Source: Opisthocomus hoazin (lineage: Eukaryota > Chordata > Aves > Opisthocomiformes > Opisthocomidae). From it: a stretch of DNA of 64,000 nucleotides. This document shows positions 34,601 through 46,516 of this stretch, piece after piece. The stretch covers positions 13,653,216 through 13,717,215 of the forward strand of contig NC_134433.1 in the NCBI RefSeq assembly GCF_030867145.1. The letters run 5' to 3'. Numbering within the stretch: the first letter of the stretch is position 1; each line of letters begins with the position of its first letter. The notes beneath the pieces are model-generated. The model searched no databases. It had not been told where the DNA came from and worked only from the letters and a program-made list of their open reading frames with translations. The translations under genes were made by a program, and so were the position numbers.

Positions 34601-34888
34601 AGTTATTAATTGGCACGTGTGTTGAAAAGCTTGCAGTTCTGAGCTTAGCCTGGTCTATAAACGTTCTGTGACCACTCATCTAAAATAAATGACAGCATCA
34701 TACCTTATTCTGATCTTCTGGGAACTAGTTACTCATGCTTTATATCCATAGAAGTGTCATCGCATGATTTTGCTTATATCCTACAGTCTCATGGCTTCCG
34801 AGATGTGCAGCCTCCAGCTGTCACTCAAAATGCTGAAGGTACTGAAATGAACCCTCGCAAACGGCCGCGGAGAGAAGAGGAAAAGTAA
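16509..34888 (+). CDS. RAD51C: RAD51C, DNA repair protein RAD51 homolog 3 (complete, 9 exons)
   Basis: Coding exons: 16509-16626, 17699-17957, 18217-18383, 19203-19336, 22097-22228, 24541-24607, 28451-28511, 31100-31160, 34787-34888. They total 1,101 nt, giving 366 residues plus TAA. RAD51C is a RAD51-paralogue ATPase of the BCDX2 and CX3 complexes in homologous recombination and crosslink repair. Walker A GAPGAGKT lies at residues 116-123, Walker B LVVVD at 229-233, and a C-terminal RKRPRR nuclear signal at 357-362. These positions equal the human ones minus nine, because the start corresponds to the second methionine (MQRD) of the human protein. All nine exons join in frame at GT-AG introns, and nothing is broken. 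The gene is divergent from TEX14 and upstream of PPM1E on the same strand. Confidence 0.97.
17699..17957 (+). CDS. RAD51C: RAD51C exon 2 (Walker A)
   Basis: 259 bp with a TTCTAG acceptor. Encodes [43 protein letters not shown] and the Walker [11 protein letters not shown] (codons at 17926-17949 for GAPGAGKT). The donor GTATTT is weak, but exon 3 restores the conserved CMQLAVDVQ across the junction. Confidence 0.95.
18217..18383 (+). CDS. RAD51C: RAD51C exon 3
   Basis: 167 bp with a TGGCAG acceptor and a GTACGT donor. Encodes [19 protein letters not shown] and [15 protein letters not shown], among the most conserved RAD51C segments of the ATPase core. Confidence 0.96.
19203..19336 (+). CDS. 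RAD51C: RAD51C exon 4
   Basis: 134 bp with a TCTCAG acceptor and a GTAAGG donor. Encodes [20 protein letters not shown] and DFLSEHSK. It ends in phase 0. Confidence 0.96.
22097..22228 (+). CDS. RAD51C: RAD51C exon 5 (Walker B)
   Basis: 132 bp with a TTTAG acceptor and a GTAAGT donor. Encodes [16 protein letters not shown], holding the Walker B aspartate, and [14 protein letters not shown]. Confidence 0.96.
24541..24607 (+). CDS. RAD51C: RAD51C exon 6
   Basis: 67 bp after a long pyrimidine tract and CAG. Encodes [20 protein letters not shown], a conserved RAD51-family strand and loop. The donor is GTAGGT. Confidence 0.95.
24797..25070 (+). mobile_element. CR1 LINE, 5'-truncated 3' end
   Basis: About 270 bp in RAD51C intron 6 and in its sense direction, matching the avian CR1 3' region as I recall it: TTTAAACTGAAAGAGGGGAG, AATTCTTTACTCTGAGGGTG, CCCAGAGAAGCTGTGGCTGC, and the terminal GGTCCCTTCCAACCCAAACC followed by short ATTCTATGAT-like repeats. 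It is a strong sign of bird (or at least sauropsid) DNA. It contains no complete reading frame of the element. Confidence 0.95.
28451..28511 (+). CDS. RAD51C: RAD51C exon 7
   Basis: 61 bp with an ACCCAG acceptor and a GTAAGT donor. Encodes [19 protein letters not shown]. Confidence 0.95.
31100..31160 (+). CDS. RAD51C: RAD51C exon 8
   Basis: 61 bp with an AACCAG acceptor. Encodes [20 protein letters not shown]. The GTTAGT donor is suboptimal, but it gives the phase needed for exon 9. Confidence 0.93.
31600..31760. mobile_element. Possible ancient CR1/L3-like LINE relic
   Basis: The stretch around 31631-31670 (GGTATTCCAGAGGTCTCGCC, then AGTGCTTTGTGCC) resembles a segment recurrent in old CR1/L3-type LINE copies of amniotes. 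The resemblance is from memory and short, and the limits are guesses. Confidence 0.35.
34787..34888 (+). CDS. RAD51C: RAD51C exon 9 (stop codon)
   Basis: 102 bp including TAA, after a CTACAG acceptor. Opens [10 protein letters not shown] and ends with [10 protein letters not shown]. The basic cluster corresponds to the nuclear localisation signal at the end of human RAD51C. Confidence 0.94.
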   Translation, partial: SHGFRDVQPPAVTQNAEGTEMNPRKRPRREEEK

Positions 34889-35079
34889 TAGCAGTTCAAA
34901 AGTTGAATGTTAAAAAACGTGTGCTACGTGAGAACAGTTGCATAGTGACCATGGAACCAAAGGTAGCCCGAGAGACTCTAACTTAACTTCCTGCTCCAGA
35001 CATTATTTTAACATTGAGACTGCAATGTGTAAATTTTTCGCAGGAAATTCCTTTGTGTATGGCATAATTTTACTTTTGT

Positions 35080-35085
35080 AATAAA
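35080..35085 (+). terminator. RAD51C polyadenylation signal
   Basis: AATAAA about 190 bp after the stop codon, followed within 30 bp by a T-rich stretch. This implies a short 3' UTR of about 210-220 nt. Confidence 0.8.
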
Positions 35086-35109
35086 AATCTATGTTTTCTA
35101 TAACAAGAG

Positions 35110-38100
35110 ACTTCAGCTTTTTTTGGAGGTGGGGTGGAGAATACAACTACTTTAATTCTGGGTAAAAAAACAATGAAATGCAAGCATGTAGTACAATGCA
35201 TTTCATGACAGAGGTCTTGATCACTCATCTGTTTTTGTGTGTGTCTGAATTTTAGCAAGGTTTCATGCAGCAATCTGCTCACGTGCCTCAGACCAGGGCA
35301 GAAGGCAGTGGAGCTGCTGATGGATGCTTTCAGATGAATACATGCCTAAATGCTGTGCCAGATCGGGGCATTAGCCTTTACCTGGTGCAAAGTCCTTGAT
35401 CAAGGACAATCAAAGCACTGTGTTGAACTTCTCATTTATCTTATAGTGGTAACAAGAGAGATGAAAGACTAGATCTGAAGGACAAAAGACTTAATCCACC
35501 ATGGTAATTTTATGTTCCTATCTTAGTAACTAAGAGTATTTTACCATCACACAAGGTTGAACCAAACTGCTGCATAGCCCTTAGCTTCCATGTTCTCCTT
35601 TTACCACAGCATTCAGAATGAAGATTCTGTGATCGAGATCTGTTTTGTTCGTGGCTTAAATGAAGTGGAAACCCAGGCTTCTTGGACACCAGCAATATAT
35701 TAGCAGCTCCAGAATCTAAGCCAAATGAAAGCATGAATGTACACTGAAAATACAGCAGGGATTTGTCCTCTTTTTATTAAGAGAAAACAAATCAATAAGA
35801 TTATTAAAGGAGAAGAAAGGTACTGTAGTGCAAACTAGTAATTACTTTAATTACGAGAAGTGTTTGTACACATGCACACATATGACCCCTTTCTGGCATA
35901 ATGCTTGATAATGTTATAGCTGAGGAAACTCAGCCAGCAGGCTAAAAGGAGAATTCAAGTTGTGGGAGTCACTATCTCTAATTCTTAATTTAGTAACGCT
36001 AAACTGACTTTGCCTTGAAACAAAATTCAGTCCTGAATCTGAGTCACAAAATCCCTCTATTCAAAAAGCTGCAAAAAAAGTGGCCGTGAATTTTGGATCA
36101 TTATAGTATTTAGATATACATTACATAATACAATATTAAAAGGAGAAGTACTCAATTGCCATGCAGCAAACTGGACTGTGTCAAAATTTAAAAACCGTGA
36201 CTCAGGGAGAAGCTCTCAAACAAGCATGACATAGGAAGAAAGGCAGCGGGATTTGTGACTCAGACAAACATTTAAATGCAGGAGACACAGGCAAACAAAA
36301 GGATCCTACCGCATGTGATGTCAGCAAGGAAACGCTCCATTTGGGAATAATAGCTTCCTACGTACTGCAGCGCAAGAGGAGGGGGGAGCTAGCACAGTAC
36401 ACATGCCTACGTAGCCACAAGGAAAACCATCCGTTAAGAATGTTGTAGCAATATTTTAGGAAGCGCTGCTGGTTACTAGTGATAGCTGCTATCTAATGTG
36501 CTTGGTATTTATGGAAAAATCCATTTCTCTCAATTTATTGTGTTCTGATTTAATATCCTCAACACATTTTTCCACGTGTGAGGAGACTAAGGACATGTCT
36601 CCAATATACTATTAATTTCAGCTGACTGTGTTTTTTTAATGTGTTTGTAGTAGAGTAGCATCCAGAAGCCCCAGCTGAGATGCTGATCCTGTTATACCAA
36701 GATAAATCGTTTTGTCTGAGTAAATGTTAGATTTTCCAGTATTCCAGGCATCATTATCAAAATAAAAAAAAATTGCATAGTTACTGGTTAACAGTGGGAG
36801 ATAAAAAATGTCCAAAGGAAGCATTGGAGGCTCTCTGTGGTGAGATTTTTAAATTTTTTTTTCATATTGAAGCTATTATAAAATCAGCTCTGCAGACCAG
36901 AACTAGAGAGAAGGTTCTGTTGGCGGAGACAAAATTAGATTAAATGAGCCAGATTTCGTTCTCATCTGCTGGAGACAAGGAAGCTGTTCCAGGCTTAGAA
37001 TTGCATATAAAGAAGAATTTGACCGTTGTCTCACCAATAAATCTTCCATGGCAAGTTGATATTTTCTTATGTGTGCCTGGAATTCTCTTGCATTTCACAG
37101 CATCGGTGCACAATAGTGAGTGGCACAAGAGAATTTTATGACTGCACAAAAAGTGAGATTCTAACTAGCCAACGTCACGGCACTGAATCAAAAATAAAAT
37201 AGGTCATCTGATTTGCTGCTTAAGTCCCAGTTTTCTGAAAAAGCTTTAACTATCATGCCGAGTTTAGAATTATTCCATTTTGTAGTGATGACATTTACTT
37301 GTGGTGTAGGCACCTACTTCATCACCACAACAAGAATACAGTGTCTACCACAGGGCTTGGCAACAGGAAAACATTGTGGTCACAGTGTACTTCTTCTCAA
37401 GCCAGAATCCTGCTCTGAAACTCTAGTTTGGACAGGGAAAACAACAATTTTTTCTTCCTGATTTTATGTGTTCTGCACCTTTTCCATTATGAAACACCAA
37501 GAAATCAACTAGCGTCCAACTAGAATAAATTTAAGAAAACACAGAGAAGAAATAGCTTAGCTGAACGTAAGAAGGTGTAGCCAAGGTTCAAGTTATGCAA
37601 TCAGTCTCGCATTGAATTCAAACGGGTTGACTAATGTGGAAGGAGACTCAGCTGCTAACCTGAATGTTGAATACAATGTTGAGAAAAAAAACCATTTAAA
37701 ATATAACATCTATTTTTCTGTTGAATTGCAGTTACAGTTCCCTCAGTTATTTTGGGGGGACTAAGCTTAGAATCAGATTTATTCTAAGGCATTTCATGGA
37801 TTAACAACAAAGGTGAAATCCTTACTGCCTGCCTTTTTCTGAACAAAAGAAGATACGTAAGTTGGAGGGACAAGTCATTATGTTCCAGTTTCTCAGAAGA
37901 GATTGTCTTTACTGCACTCGGGCTCATAATTCTTTAGAAAGGCACTTTAAGCTGTGTTACACTGTTTTAACACATGCTAATTCTATATGAAATATACTTG
38001 ATTAAGTTTTGAAGTATGGTTTGATGCTTTCTTGTCCTAAGACAGACTACCTTGAGGGAAACTGAATAAATAGAGCACTTATATTGCAGTAACACAAATA

Positions 38101-41100
38101 TTGCAACAGAGTCCATAAGGGAAATAATATTTCTTTTTACAGGGTGAGAACCAGGGAAGTTACTGTGTGATTCCCAACCAGTTCAAGCACAATGGCCCTA
38201 CGAAGGGTTTGCACACAGGAGCCCGGCTGTAGGGGAATGGGAAGCACTGGCTGCCAGAGCTGGCAGTGTCTTAGGGCCGCCGAGCAGCCTGCCCAGTTGT
38301 CCTCTGCACCAGACCTCCCGTCGACTCGAGGAACCAGTGCCAGCTGCTACCTGCTCCCAGGCTTCCCCTATCGCTGGCTCCCCAGGCTGCGAACTCAACA
38401 GCTTGTGGCTTCTAGCCATGGAGTCATTTTGGATGATTAGGGTCAGGAGAGTTGGCTTCCCTTGACTAGTGCAAGATTTCTGCATTAATGTTCTATACTG
38501 AAGAATGAAATCACCGGGAACTGGCCCCCTTCCCAGTACTGAATTTCACCCACAAATGCGCAAATGTTAAATTGTAAGCTACTGTCTTGCTTCCTACAAG
38601 CAAGAAATACTCGTACAATATGCACTATCTATTTATTAGAGAGTCTAAGCTCTACAGTTTTAACTATATCTACAGAAATAATAAATGGTATTAAAAGCAA
38701 CAGTTCAATCACTATACAAGCAGTAAAAATGTTAGCTTATATGCTGAAAGGATGCATAGAAAACTATGTGTTTTACTAAGTCACTCTTCAAGAATTATAG
38801 CCAATACTGTTCATTTTTTTACAAGAATTACTTGCCATCGATTTAAATGGAGCCAGAGAAGCATCAGGATATTAAAAAAAAAATCACATTTCTGTTTCAA
38901 ACAATGAGCAAAGGGAATGTTTAAAATATAAAATATCTAGCAATGTGTACAGGAAGGTAAAAAGGAAACCCTACAGACTTCAGTAAATGGTTCTAATTGG
39001 ATGTGAATGTTTTTCTCAAAGCCTCCAAACAGGGTGTTTGAATACTTGCTTGCATTATTTTGGAGTTTTAAATTTATGATGTGTATACTTCAAATACTCT
39101 AATTTATTTAGTGCGAACAACTGCAATTTTAGCAACACAGCTACAACTACACTTACTTAGTGATTCTTTTTGTATTATACATGTTGCTAAAATAAAATGT
39201 TTTGGACTAAAGAACAAATTGTCTCCTTAGGATGAAATTTATGCATATAAAGTATAGCATGTCAATATGAGATTCCAACGTTATTTGTAACACCTTTTTT
39301 TACTATATAAACTTACTACACATTTGACTGTAAATGTTAAGGAATGCATCACATGACTATCTCTTTAAAAATCACTTATTCATTATTTTTAATAATTAAC
39401 ACAAATTTCTGTAACTAAAACATAGAATTTGAGACTGTTCAAAGAAGTTAGCATGAGCTGCATATGTACTTTAAAGTCTGGGAATCCTACGATTCTATTT
39501 TATTTGTACTCTTCCAGCGCATATATTACAATAATAATGGCCAGAGTCTGGACACAACAGTGGCTGGTTTCCAGTACTCACGTAAATGGCTGATTTTTTT
39601 TAAGGTGTTGTTTTTTGGGTTTTTTAAGAGACATTTCTAAGTAGGTGACTGTAAAATTCAAGGGCTTGTGACTGGAGCAGGATATCAGAGAATCAGGAGT
39701 CTAATCTACAGTAAGATGATGAACAAGTCATTTAAAGTAAGCCTGTGGAAGAACCAATATAATTTTTTAAATCCCACTAGGCACCTGCCTTAACAAGCGT
39801 GGCTTGAACTTTGCTCTCATTTTAGGATGAACGTCACCCTCCACCCGAAAAGGGCAGAATACGCACACACCGTTAGACTCCTAGGACAGAGCATAAATGG
39901 GATTTAAGTGGTACACCATTTTGTATTGCCTCCTCTGAGCAAAGGTGAGCTTCAGGCTTGGGAATTCCAGCAGTGCTTTATTCACACGTTATGGTGCTGT
40001 GGGACTTCAGCCTCAGACAAAATGCTTTGCAAAAATGGAAAAGTACAGAGGAAGGGCCTGGCACAGTAACACTGCCAGCAAGCCCTCATGTCCATTTAGC
40101 AGTAAAAGGAAATTATGATAATGAAGAACGAGTGATGGCTGAAGTGGATCAACCTTAACAAGAAGATATTGGACCCTGGCATGCTCCTGCCTGCAGGATG
40201 ATCTCACCATTTGACAACACCCAGACCGCATTACTGAGTGTTATGTGGTCAGCTGTGTTTTGCTGAGGCAATCCTATGGGTGCTAATCTACAGGCACACT
40301 TCAATCAGTCAGTCAAAGGTTTTATGATGTAACAAATTTTGCCTTTGCCTTTGTTAACGGGAAACAAGGTATGTTGTGCTATGTCTGCTTTGACAGTGTT
40401 CCAAACCTGTCTAGTCATGTTGAAGGGCCTGGCTTTTCATTAGTTCTTTCTTCCACATACTTCTCTGCAACAGATTTCTAAATCTGACTAAATAGGCATG
40501 GACTAATGCCCTGTTTCTCACTATTGCTATTCAAAGAACAAGGGTCTAAATGGAAGGCTGAACATGGAATTTTCCTTTGGAATGGGACTGGAAATTTCCA
40601 TGACAGCTGGAAGTAGGATTCGGGCCTGAAATCCTGTTGTTTTGCAATGGATGTGGATATTTCAGAATAATCTTTGACTATTAAACTGGAAAAGCTGACT
40701 TTACCCTTTTCTTTTAGGAAAAAAAAAAAACACGAGAGAAAGAAATAGAAATGAGGACTTTGGTATTTAAGAACATCTTAATACAGTACTTATTATGATA
40801 AACAGCCAGTAAAACTGTGGTAACAGAAGTTACTGTGCTTCTTAAAACTGCAGCTGAACAAAGACTGAACCTAAGAAAATTAACTGGAGCTTGATGTGGC
40901 TTGTCAACAAGAGCCTTCTCACTGTATTCCTTTCAAATTCTTGCTGATCTTACTCTTAAGCAATTGAAATTATTTTAGTGAATTGAACAATAATGATCTC
41001 ATTGAGTTTAATGAGCTATAAAAAGAACAGACTTACATATACTCACATTCACAAAGTGACTGATATTGATCATGTGAATACATATAAAGAATTTCAATCT

Positions 41101-43700
41101 CTTTCAACAGTAGATTGCAAGCTTTATTTCATGTGTTATCCCATACACACACTAGATTCAACAGCAGACGTTCCTTCAAAATAAGAACAGCCAAAGGCTT
41201 GCAAGTACTTGCTCTTCTGATGGTTTCATCTGGCCAGAAAAACAGAATATAGCTTCTAAAATTACTTCTGGTTTATTGCAAAAGCCCTACTTTTTAAAGA
41301 GATCACTTTAGAAAGGCAATTTATTTACCATTGGGTTTTCCCATTATACTCTTTTGTATGGTATTGGAACATATAGGTATATTAAACATTGTCAAAACAT
41401 TCTTAATGCCCCTACGTGTTTTCTACTTGTCAGTGTACAGGAATCACTTCCAAAGGTTACATAAAATTAAAAAGCACTTCTTTTTGCACTCCATACAATT
41501 CAGGTCACCTCCCCAAGGCCCGCTGAAATCCTGCTTATTTCTCACCAGCAAAATGAGAAAGAGGAAGACATCATTTTAAGGCTAAAATGAAACAGATTTA
41601 TTCCAAAACAACACTGTAAAACCTCATTTAAAAAAAAAAAGCACAACATTATGAAGCCAAAAGGGATACAAACACCTGTGTTTCCTTCTCAAGTCTGGTG
41701 CAAGTCTTACCCTCTATTTGACAATACGTTGCAAACCAATGATTTCAGACTCAAAATTTTATGAATTGTGAGCTTGTTCCATCCACCTAACCTCATCATG
41801 TAGGAACCATTCATACTGCTACTACCCAGCGATCCAGAGTGCGCAGAGGCATTCTAAATTTAGCTTCCAGGGTTGCTGAATACTAAAAACATTTCATAAT
41901 AGTACCAAAGACGCCTCTCATAAGTTAGTGCTTTACTGGAAAATACATTGTATTTAGAGCATCCTTTTCTGGAGAGCAGTCAGTAACAGTGCGGCTACCT
42001 CCTGTGGTAATTGCCCACCCCACTGTCTCCACACAGCGAAGTGATAGCAGGTTCCTGGCTGCCTGACTTAGCCATACCACCCACAGCTCCCATATGTTCC
42101 ACATTGCAGGTTAATAAGAACAGTTTTTCACCTTTCCCTCCCAGAAACAAATGTCAGCATGGCTTACAGCCATAAGCTCTTTATTTAATAATGAAGCAAA
42201 ACAATACTAACTTGACCATAGTGCCAAAACTTGACAAAGTATCCTGAGTACAAAGTTCTACTCTATTTCATTTTAATTAGTGTCCTTTGCAATTAGACAA
42301 ATGATGAAAAGCACATGGGGACTGCCAAGATGAATCAAGGACATCTGGTAACTTCAACATTCGAACATGAAACAGAGTAGGTATTACTCTCAGATGTTCT
42401 TAAGTGCTGTTGGAAACAACTAAAAAAAAATACGATTAACAAAAATTTAAGAAAAAGACTGTCTAAATGCTTTTGAATCTTTTCATGGATAGCCTGAATT
42501 GCTGTTTGTCATACAACGTGAATATGATCATGCATCTTGTTGAATTAGCTGTTACTTCCCTAAGATATTCATATAATACAAATTTTTAGAATTGAGACAA
42601 GACTACACTAAAATTATCTGGATTATAGTTTCTTAGAAACTCCAACTGCCTCTGAATTACTAGGAAAAACAACTAATCATGAACTTAAAACTGCTTTTTT
42701 GATACTTGCAGTGATATGCATTCTCTTGAGGCTTGTGACTCACTGATGACGCAGTACACACAAACCTAAAAAAATAAAAACAAAATCCAGCAATGCCATC
42801 AACAGCTGCAGCTGTGGGCTATATCTTCAAAAAGAACTGCAATGTTTTCTACCCCTCAAACCCACCTGGCCTTCCTAAATAAACGAATGTTAAATTGAAA
42901 ATATATTAATAGTATACTGAAAAAAAAATACTTAGAGATACTCTTTCAGGGGAAGCTATGCCATTTTCTGTCACTTTAATAGCTTTTGGCTGTGAAAGAC
43001 TAAGGCTGACTGTGACAATCACATTTTTAACTCTCATGGCTTTTACATATTCACAAGATTGCAATATGATCAGTCAATGCAGTTGCCGGAAGTATTCTAA
43101 AATTAGTTTGGCTCCGAAATAACAATTCACCAAAGAGAAGACGGACTTACAGCAGCACCTGACATACAGAGGTAGTTACTACAATGCAGAGAACAACAGG
43201 TTTCAGAAAGCTACTCTCCTTGTTATAATCCGTTAGAAATTGAGAATATTTTTGCATGAGAGGCTTGCGATTTGGCCGTTTTTCAGGGTATATCTGACAT
43301 TAAGGCTATCGTTCCCTCCCATGTGTACAAGCTATTCTCAATGTGTGGCAATTGGACCTGTTCACTGTTGGTGTTTATGGACCTGACAGCTCTGAAAACA
43401 GCTTTTCAGCAGCAACGAATAAAACAAGCCAAAAACGTCTTTCACGAATGAAAGACGTTAATTAGGCAGCAGCAGAATATCAGCTACAGTTTTGTCTCCC
43501 AAGGACTAGCTGTAACTTTTAGGTTTCGCTGGGTGTAACGCCTACAGCTACTTACGAGCTCCCCTTTGCCAGGACACCGCACGGGCAGACATCGCTGACG
43601 GATCCGTGTGGCTACGCACACGCTGATCCCGAACCTAAATTAGGGGCAGAAGTTTTGTTGCCAAGCGTTGGAAACGGGTAAAGGCGACCCCAAAGCTGCC
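35110..43700. other. Intergenic region between RAD51C and PPM1E
   Basis: About 8.6 kb, mostly AT-rich. There is a short GC-richer island near 38190-38440 whose open frames resemble no protein I know. No exon, structural RNA or clear transposon was recognised. It may hold PPM1E regulatory elements, but none can be named from sequence alone. Confidence 0.6.
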
Positions 43701-44482
43701 CTTCCCGGGAGCCTCTGGCGAGGCGGGGGCTGAGGGGCCGGGGGAGTTTGGCCTGGGCCCCGCACGGCGGGCCCGCCCGCTCTCCTCGGTGCGGGGCAGC
43801 CCGGGGCCGCGCACACCGCACCGCAGCGTTTCCAAAGAGGACTTTTTTTTTTTCCCCTGAAATACCGTATGTTTTAATCGCCAGTTTCTCTCGAAGCGCT
43901 CGCCAGAGACTCCCCTGGCAGCCAGCCCGCTACCTCACCAGGAGGGGAGGCTGGGCCGCCCACAGCCCCGGCCCCGCTTACCCTGCGGCCCCGGCCGGCG
44001 GGAGCCCGCGGAGGCGACGCCGGCGCCGGAAACGATGAGCGGAGGGAAATCCTGAGGCAGGGATTAGGTAACAGGGAACGCGCTCTCAGGTTTCCTCCGG
44101 GTTCCTGTGAGGAACCTACGCGTCTGGCTGCCTTCGCATGACTCATCACATCGGCGCGGCTGTCAGCGCGCCTGCCCCCCCCGCCACCGTCCCCTCGTCG
44201 CCCGCTCGGCCTCTTCCCTCCCTTCCTGCCGCGGGCCGAGCCTCCCCCTCAAGCCGCGGCCCGGACCGCTCGGTCCCCTCAGGGCCGGCCGCGCTCCCGC
44301 AGCTGAGGCGCGTCCCCCCCCACCCGCCTCCTCCGGTGGCGTGCGCGCCCCCGCGGGTCCGGCTCGGGAGCGCGCGCGCAGGCGGGCAGGGCGGGCGGGA
44401 GGCGGCTGCCGGCGGCGGCGGGCAGGGAGCTCTCTGCGGGCGCAGTGCTGATCCGCCGGCGGGCGGCCGGGAATGCGAAGCG
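43700..44482 (+). promoter_or_regulatory. PPM1E: PPM1E CpG-island promoter and 5' UTR
   Basis: Sharp rise in GC and CpG from about 43.7 kb, continuing through exon 1 to about 45.1 kb. No TATA was identified and the start site cannot be placed. An in-frame upstream ATG exists at 44138, but the added sequence resembles nothing in PPM1E, so it is read as 5' UTR. Confidence 0.7.
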
Positions 44483-44862
44483 ATGGCCGCGGGCGGCTCG
44501 GGCAGCGGCAGCGGCGGCGCCAGCGCGGAGGAGAAGAGCTACCGCCGCTTCCTCGAGCTGTTCTTGGGAGAGTTCCGCGGGCCCTTCGGGGCAGAGCCAG
44601 AGCCAGAGCCGGCGCCGGCTCCCCCCCCCCCAGCTGCCGACGCCGCGGCCGCCGCTGACGAGAGCCCCGGGACAGAGGGAGAAGCGGGAACGGCCGCCGA
44701 GGCAGAGGAGGGTGAGGGCGACGCCGGCGACCCTCAGCCACCCGCCCCGCCGCCGCCTCCCCCGCCGCTGCCCCCGCTGCCCCGGCCGCTCTCGGAGTAC
44801 ATCACGGAGGAGGAGGTGGAGGGCGAGTGCCTGGACCTCTGCCTGCAGCAGCTCTACAAGTA
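44483..44862 (+). CDS. PPM1E: PPM1E exon 1, protein phosphatase Mg2+/Mn2+ dependent 1E (N-terminus only)
   Basis: PPM1E (POPX1/CaMKP-N) is a PP2C-family serine/threonine phosphatase that acts on PAK and CaM kinases. The exon gives 126 codons plus TA, then the donor GTGAGT; the split codon would be Tyr, as in the orthologue. Landmarks: [19 protein letters not shown] near residues 16-34, a short acidic-proline run ([11 protein letters not shown]), alanine- and acid-rich low complexity, a polyproline block (about residues 90-106), then [14 protein letters not shown] and [10 protein letters not shown]. The orthologue's Pro-Glu rich N-terminus binds PIX; the Glu-Pro run here is shorter than the human one as I recall it. 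The catalytic PP2C domain is in later exons outside the window. The start is chosen because it aligns with the vertebrate N-terminus. Confidence 0.93.
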
Positions 44863-44869
44863 GTGAGTG

Positions 44870-45125
44870 CCGGGCTGAGGGGAGCTGCCCGCCGCGCTGA
44901 GGGGAGGGGGGACGGGGCGCGGGGCTGAGGGGAGCCCCCCCCCCCGTGTGGGGAGCGTCCTGTGTGGGGCTGAGGGGACCAACCCCCCCCCCCGTGGGGT
45001 GGGAGGCGGGGTGTGGGGCTGAGGGGAGCCCTCCTGTGTGGGGGGAGTCTCCGGCGTGGGGCTGAGGGGAAGCCCCGTGCTGGGGGGCGAGGGGCTGAGG
45101 GAGAGCGTCCTGCTGCGGGAGGCGA
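44870..45125 (+). repeat. GC minisatellite at the start of PPM1E intron 1
   Basis: About seven recurrences of a GGCTGAGGGGA core at intervals of roughly 20-60 bp, mixed with C-runs and GTGTGGGG segments. It is an irregular tandem array directly after the exon 1 donor and extends the CpG island. Confidence 0.75.
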
Positions 45126-46504
45126 GGGCAGGCTGCGTGGGGGGGGGGGGAAGGTGCCCCGGGCGAGGAGTTAAGGACTTCGGTGGTGCTGAGCTGCTCG
45201 GGGTCAAAGCGTCCTGCCCTGTCCTGTTCCCTCCTGCCCTCCGTCCCTCTCTGTCCGTCTCGCCGGGACAGGGAGCGAAGGGGCAGGGGAGAGCCGGGAG
45301 CATCCATCTGGAGAGCAGCTTGCTTGGGGAAGGGAGAGCGGTGGGGGAAACGTCTCACGCTCTGGTGCCAGAGCAGGAGGGGGTTTTGCCTGTGGTTGGT
45401 TGTATTGGGGCTTGAAATGGAAATGTTCCCTGCGTGAGGGTTTGTAAATGGGGAAACCTCTGCCAAGAAAGAAGGAAAGGGAGAACAAGGGGCGAGGAGA
45501 GGCAGTCTGCCCCCTTCACCGCTACAGAAAAAAACCCACATCGAGAAAACCACACCATGTGTTTACAGACCAGGGAGAAAAGAGGAGTAGAAAGCCTTAG
45601 GAGACAGCTATCCATAATCATGGGTCTCTTCCTCCCGTCAGCTGGGGGAAGCCAGCTATACTCTGCTCTGTACAGAGGCAGTTTCCAGATCTGTGCTTTC
45701 TAAAGGCTGGTGCATAAAGAGGAAACAGATGGGATCTATTCCCAGCATGGAAAGTCTGTGGACTGAAACCTAAAGATCAGTTACCAGTGCCTAGTATTGT
45801 ACTCAGCTCTAGCTTTGAAGGCTTGAAATAGAAATGGTTGTTAGTAGCGTTTCTTTAGGAACCTTTTTAAACTGGTGCCACAGGAGGAGACAAATGAACC
45901 TGTGAAAATATGCACAGCACACCGGGGAGCTTTCTGCCATTGAGCTGATAATTGTAATGAGAGGTGTTACTCGGTCGCAAAAATAAATAAATTAAGAACC
46001 GGGTTTTTACAACTGCATGGTCTGTTTCCATTCAATTCTCATCTGCCCTCTGTGCTTGTGGACGACAGGGCCAACACAATGATAGCTGCAGAGGACAAAG
46101 CTCGCCTATTCAAACATGCTCTGCCTGCCACCTTTGGAAAGTCTTTCTCTGGAACACAGCAGCACATTCATAGGATGTGGTAAAGAGGAGAGAGACAAGT
46201 CCCACGTATTTAGAAAGCGTTTTGTTTTTCTTTAGACTTGTGAAATCAAAAGTCAGATTAGTTTTAAGTTTTAGACATTGAGAAGATTACCTTAAAGTAT
46301 TATTTAAAGTATATATGTATGAAATGATGTTGAACTTGAATTCCCTCCCGCCCCCTTCTCTCTCTGCATGTCCCCATACTCCAGGACAGGCAGACTTAGA
46401 CCCCCCAGTTTGTGAGGCCCATATTAATAGATAAATTATTAAGCAAGAAAAAAAAGGACATATTTTGAGAGGATTCTTTATATAGAGATAGCTCTTGCCA
46501 GGTT

Positions 46505-46516
46505 GGGGGGGGGGGG
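46505..46516. repeat. G12 homopolymer run
   Basis: Twelve consecutive G on the plus strand in PPM1E intron 1. Likely length-variable. Confidence 0.85.

Larger units (their letters stand above)
16627..34786. other. RAD51C introns 1 to 8
   Basis: The introns run 16627-17698, 17958-18216, 18384-19202, 19337-22096, 22229-24540, 24608-28450, 28512-31099 and 31161-34786. They are AT-rich apart from the GC-rich start of intron 1, which has a C14 run at 16677-16690. Other than a CR1 copy in intron 6 and a possible old LINE relic in intron 8, no gene, RNA or repeat was recognised. Confidence 0.6.

Noticed and set aside
38192-38485. Possible small gene in the GC-richer patch between RAD51C and PPM1E
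   Set aside because: Overlapping frames on both strands, no known similarity, no clear splice or promoter context.
44138-44482. In-frame upstream extension of PPM1E exon 1
   Set aside because: Frame is open by GC composition. The added residues show no PPM1E similarity, whereas the ATG at 44483 aligns with the known N-terminus.
44163-45553. Long minus-strand open frames opposite PPM1E exon 1
   Set aside because: Antisense shadows of a GC-rich exon and minisatellite. No recognisable domain or splice partner.
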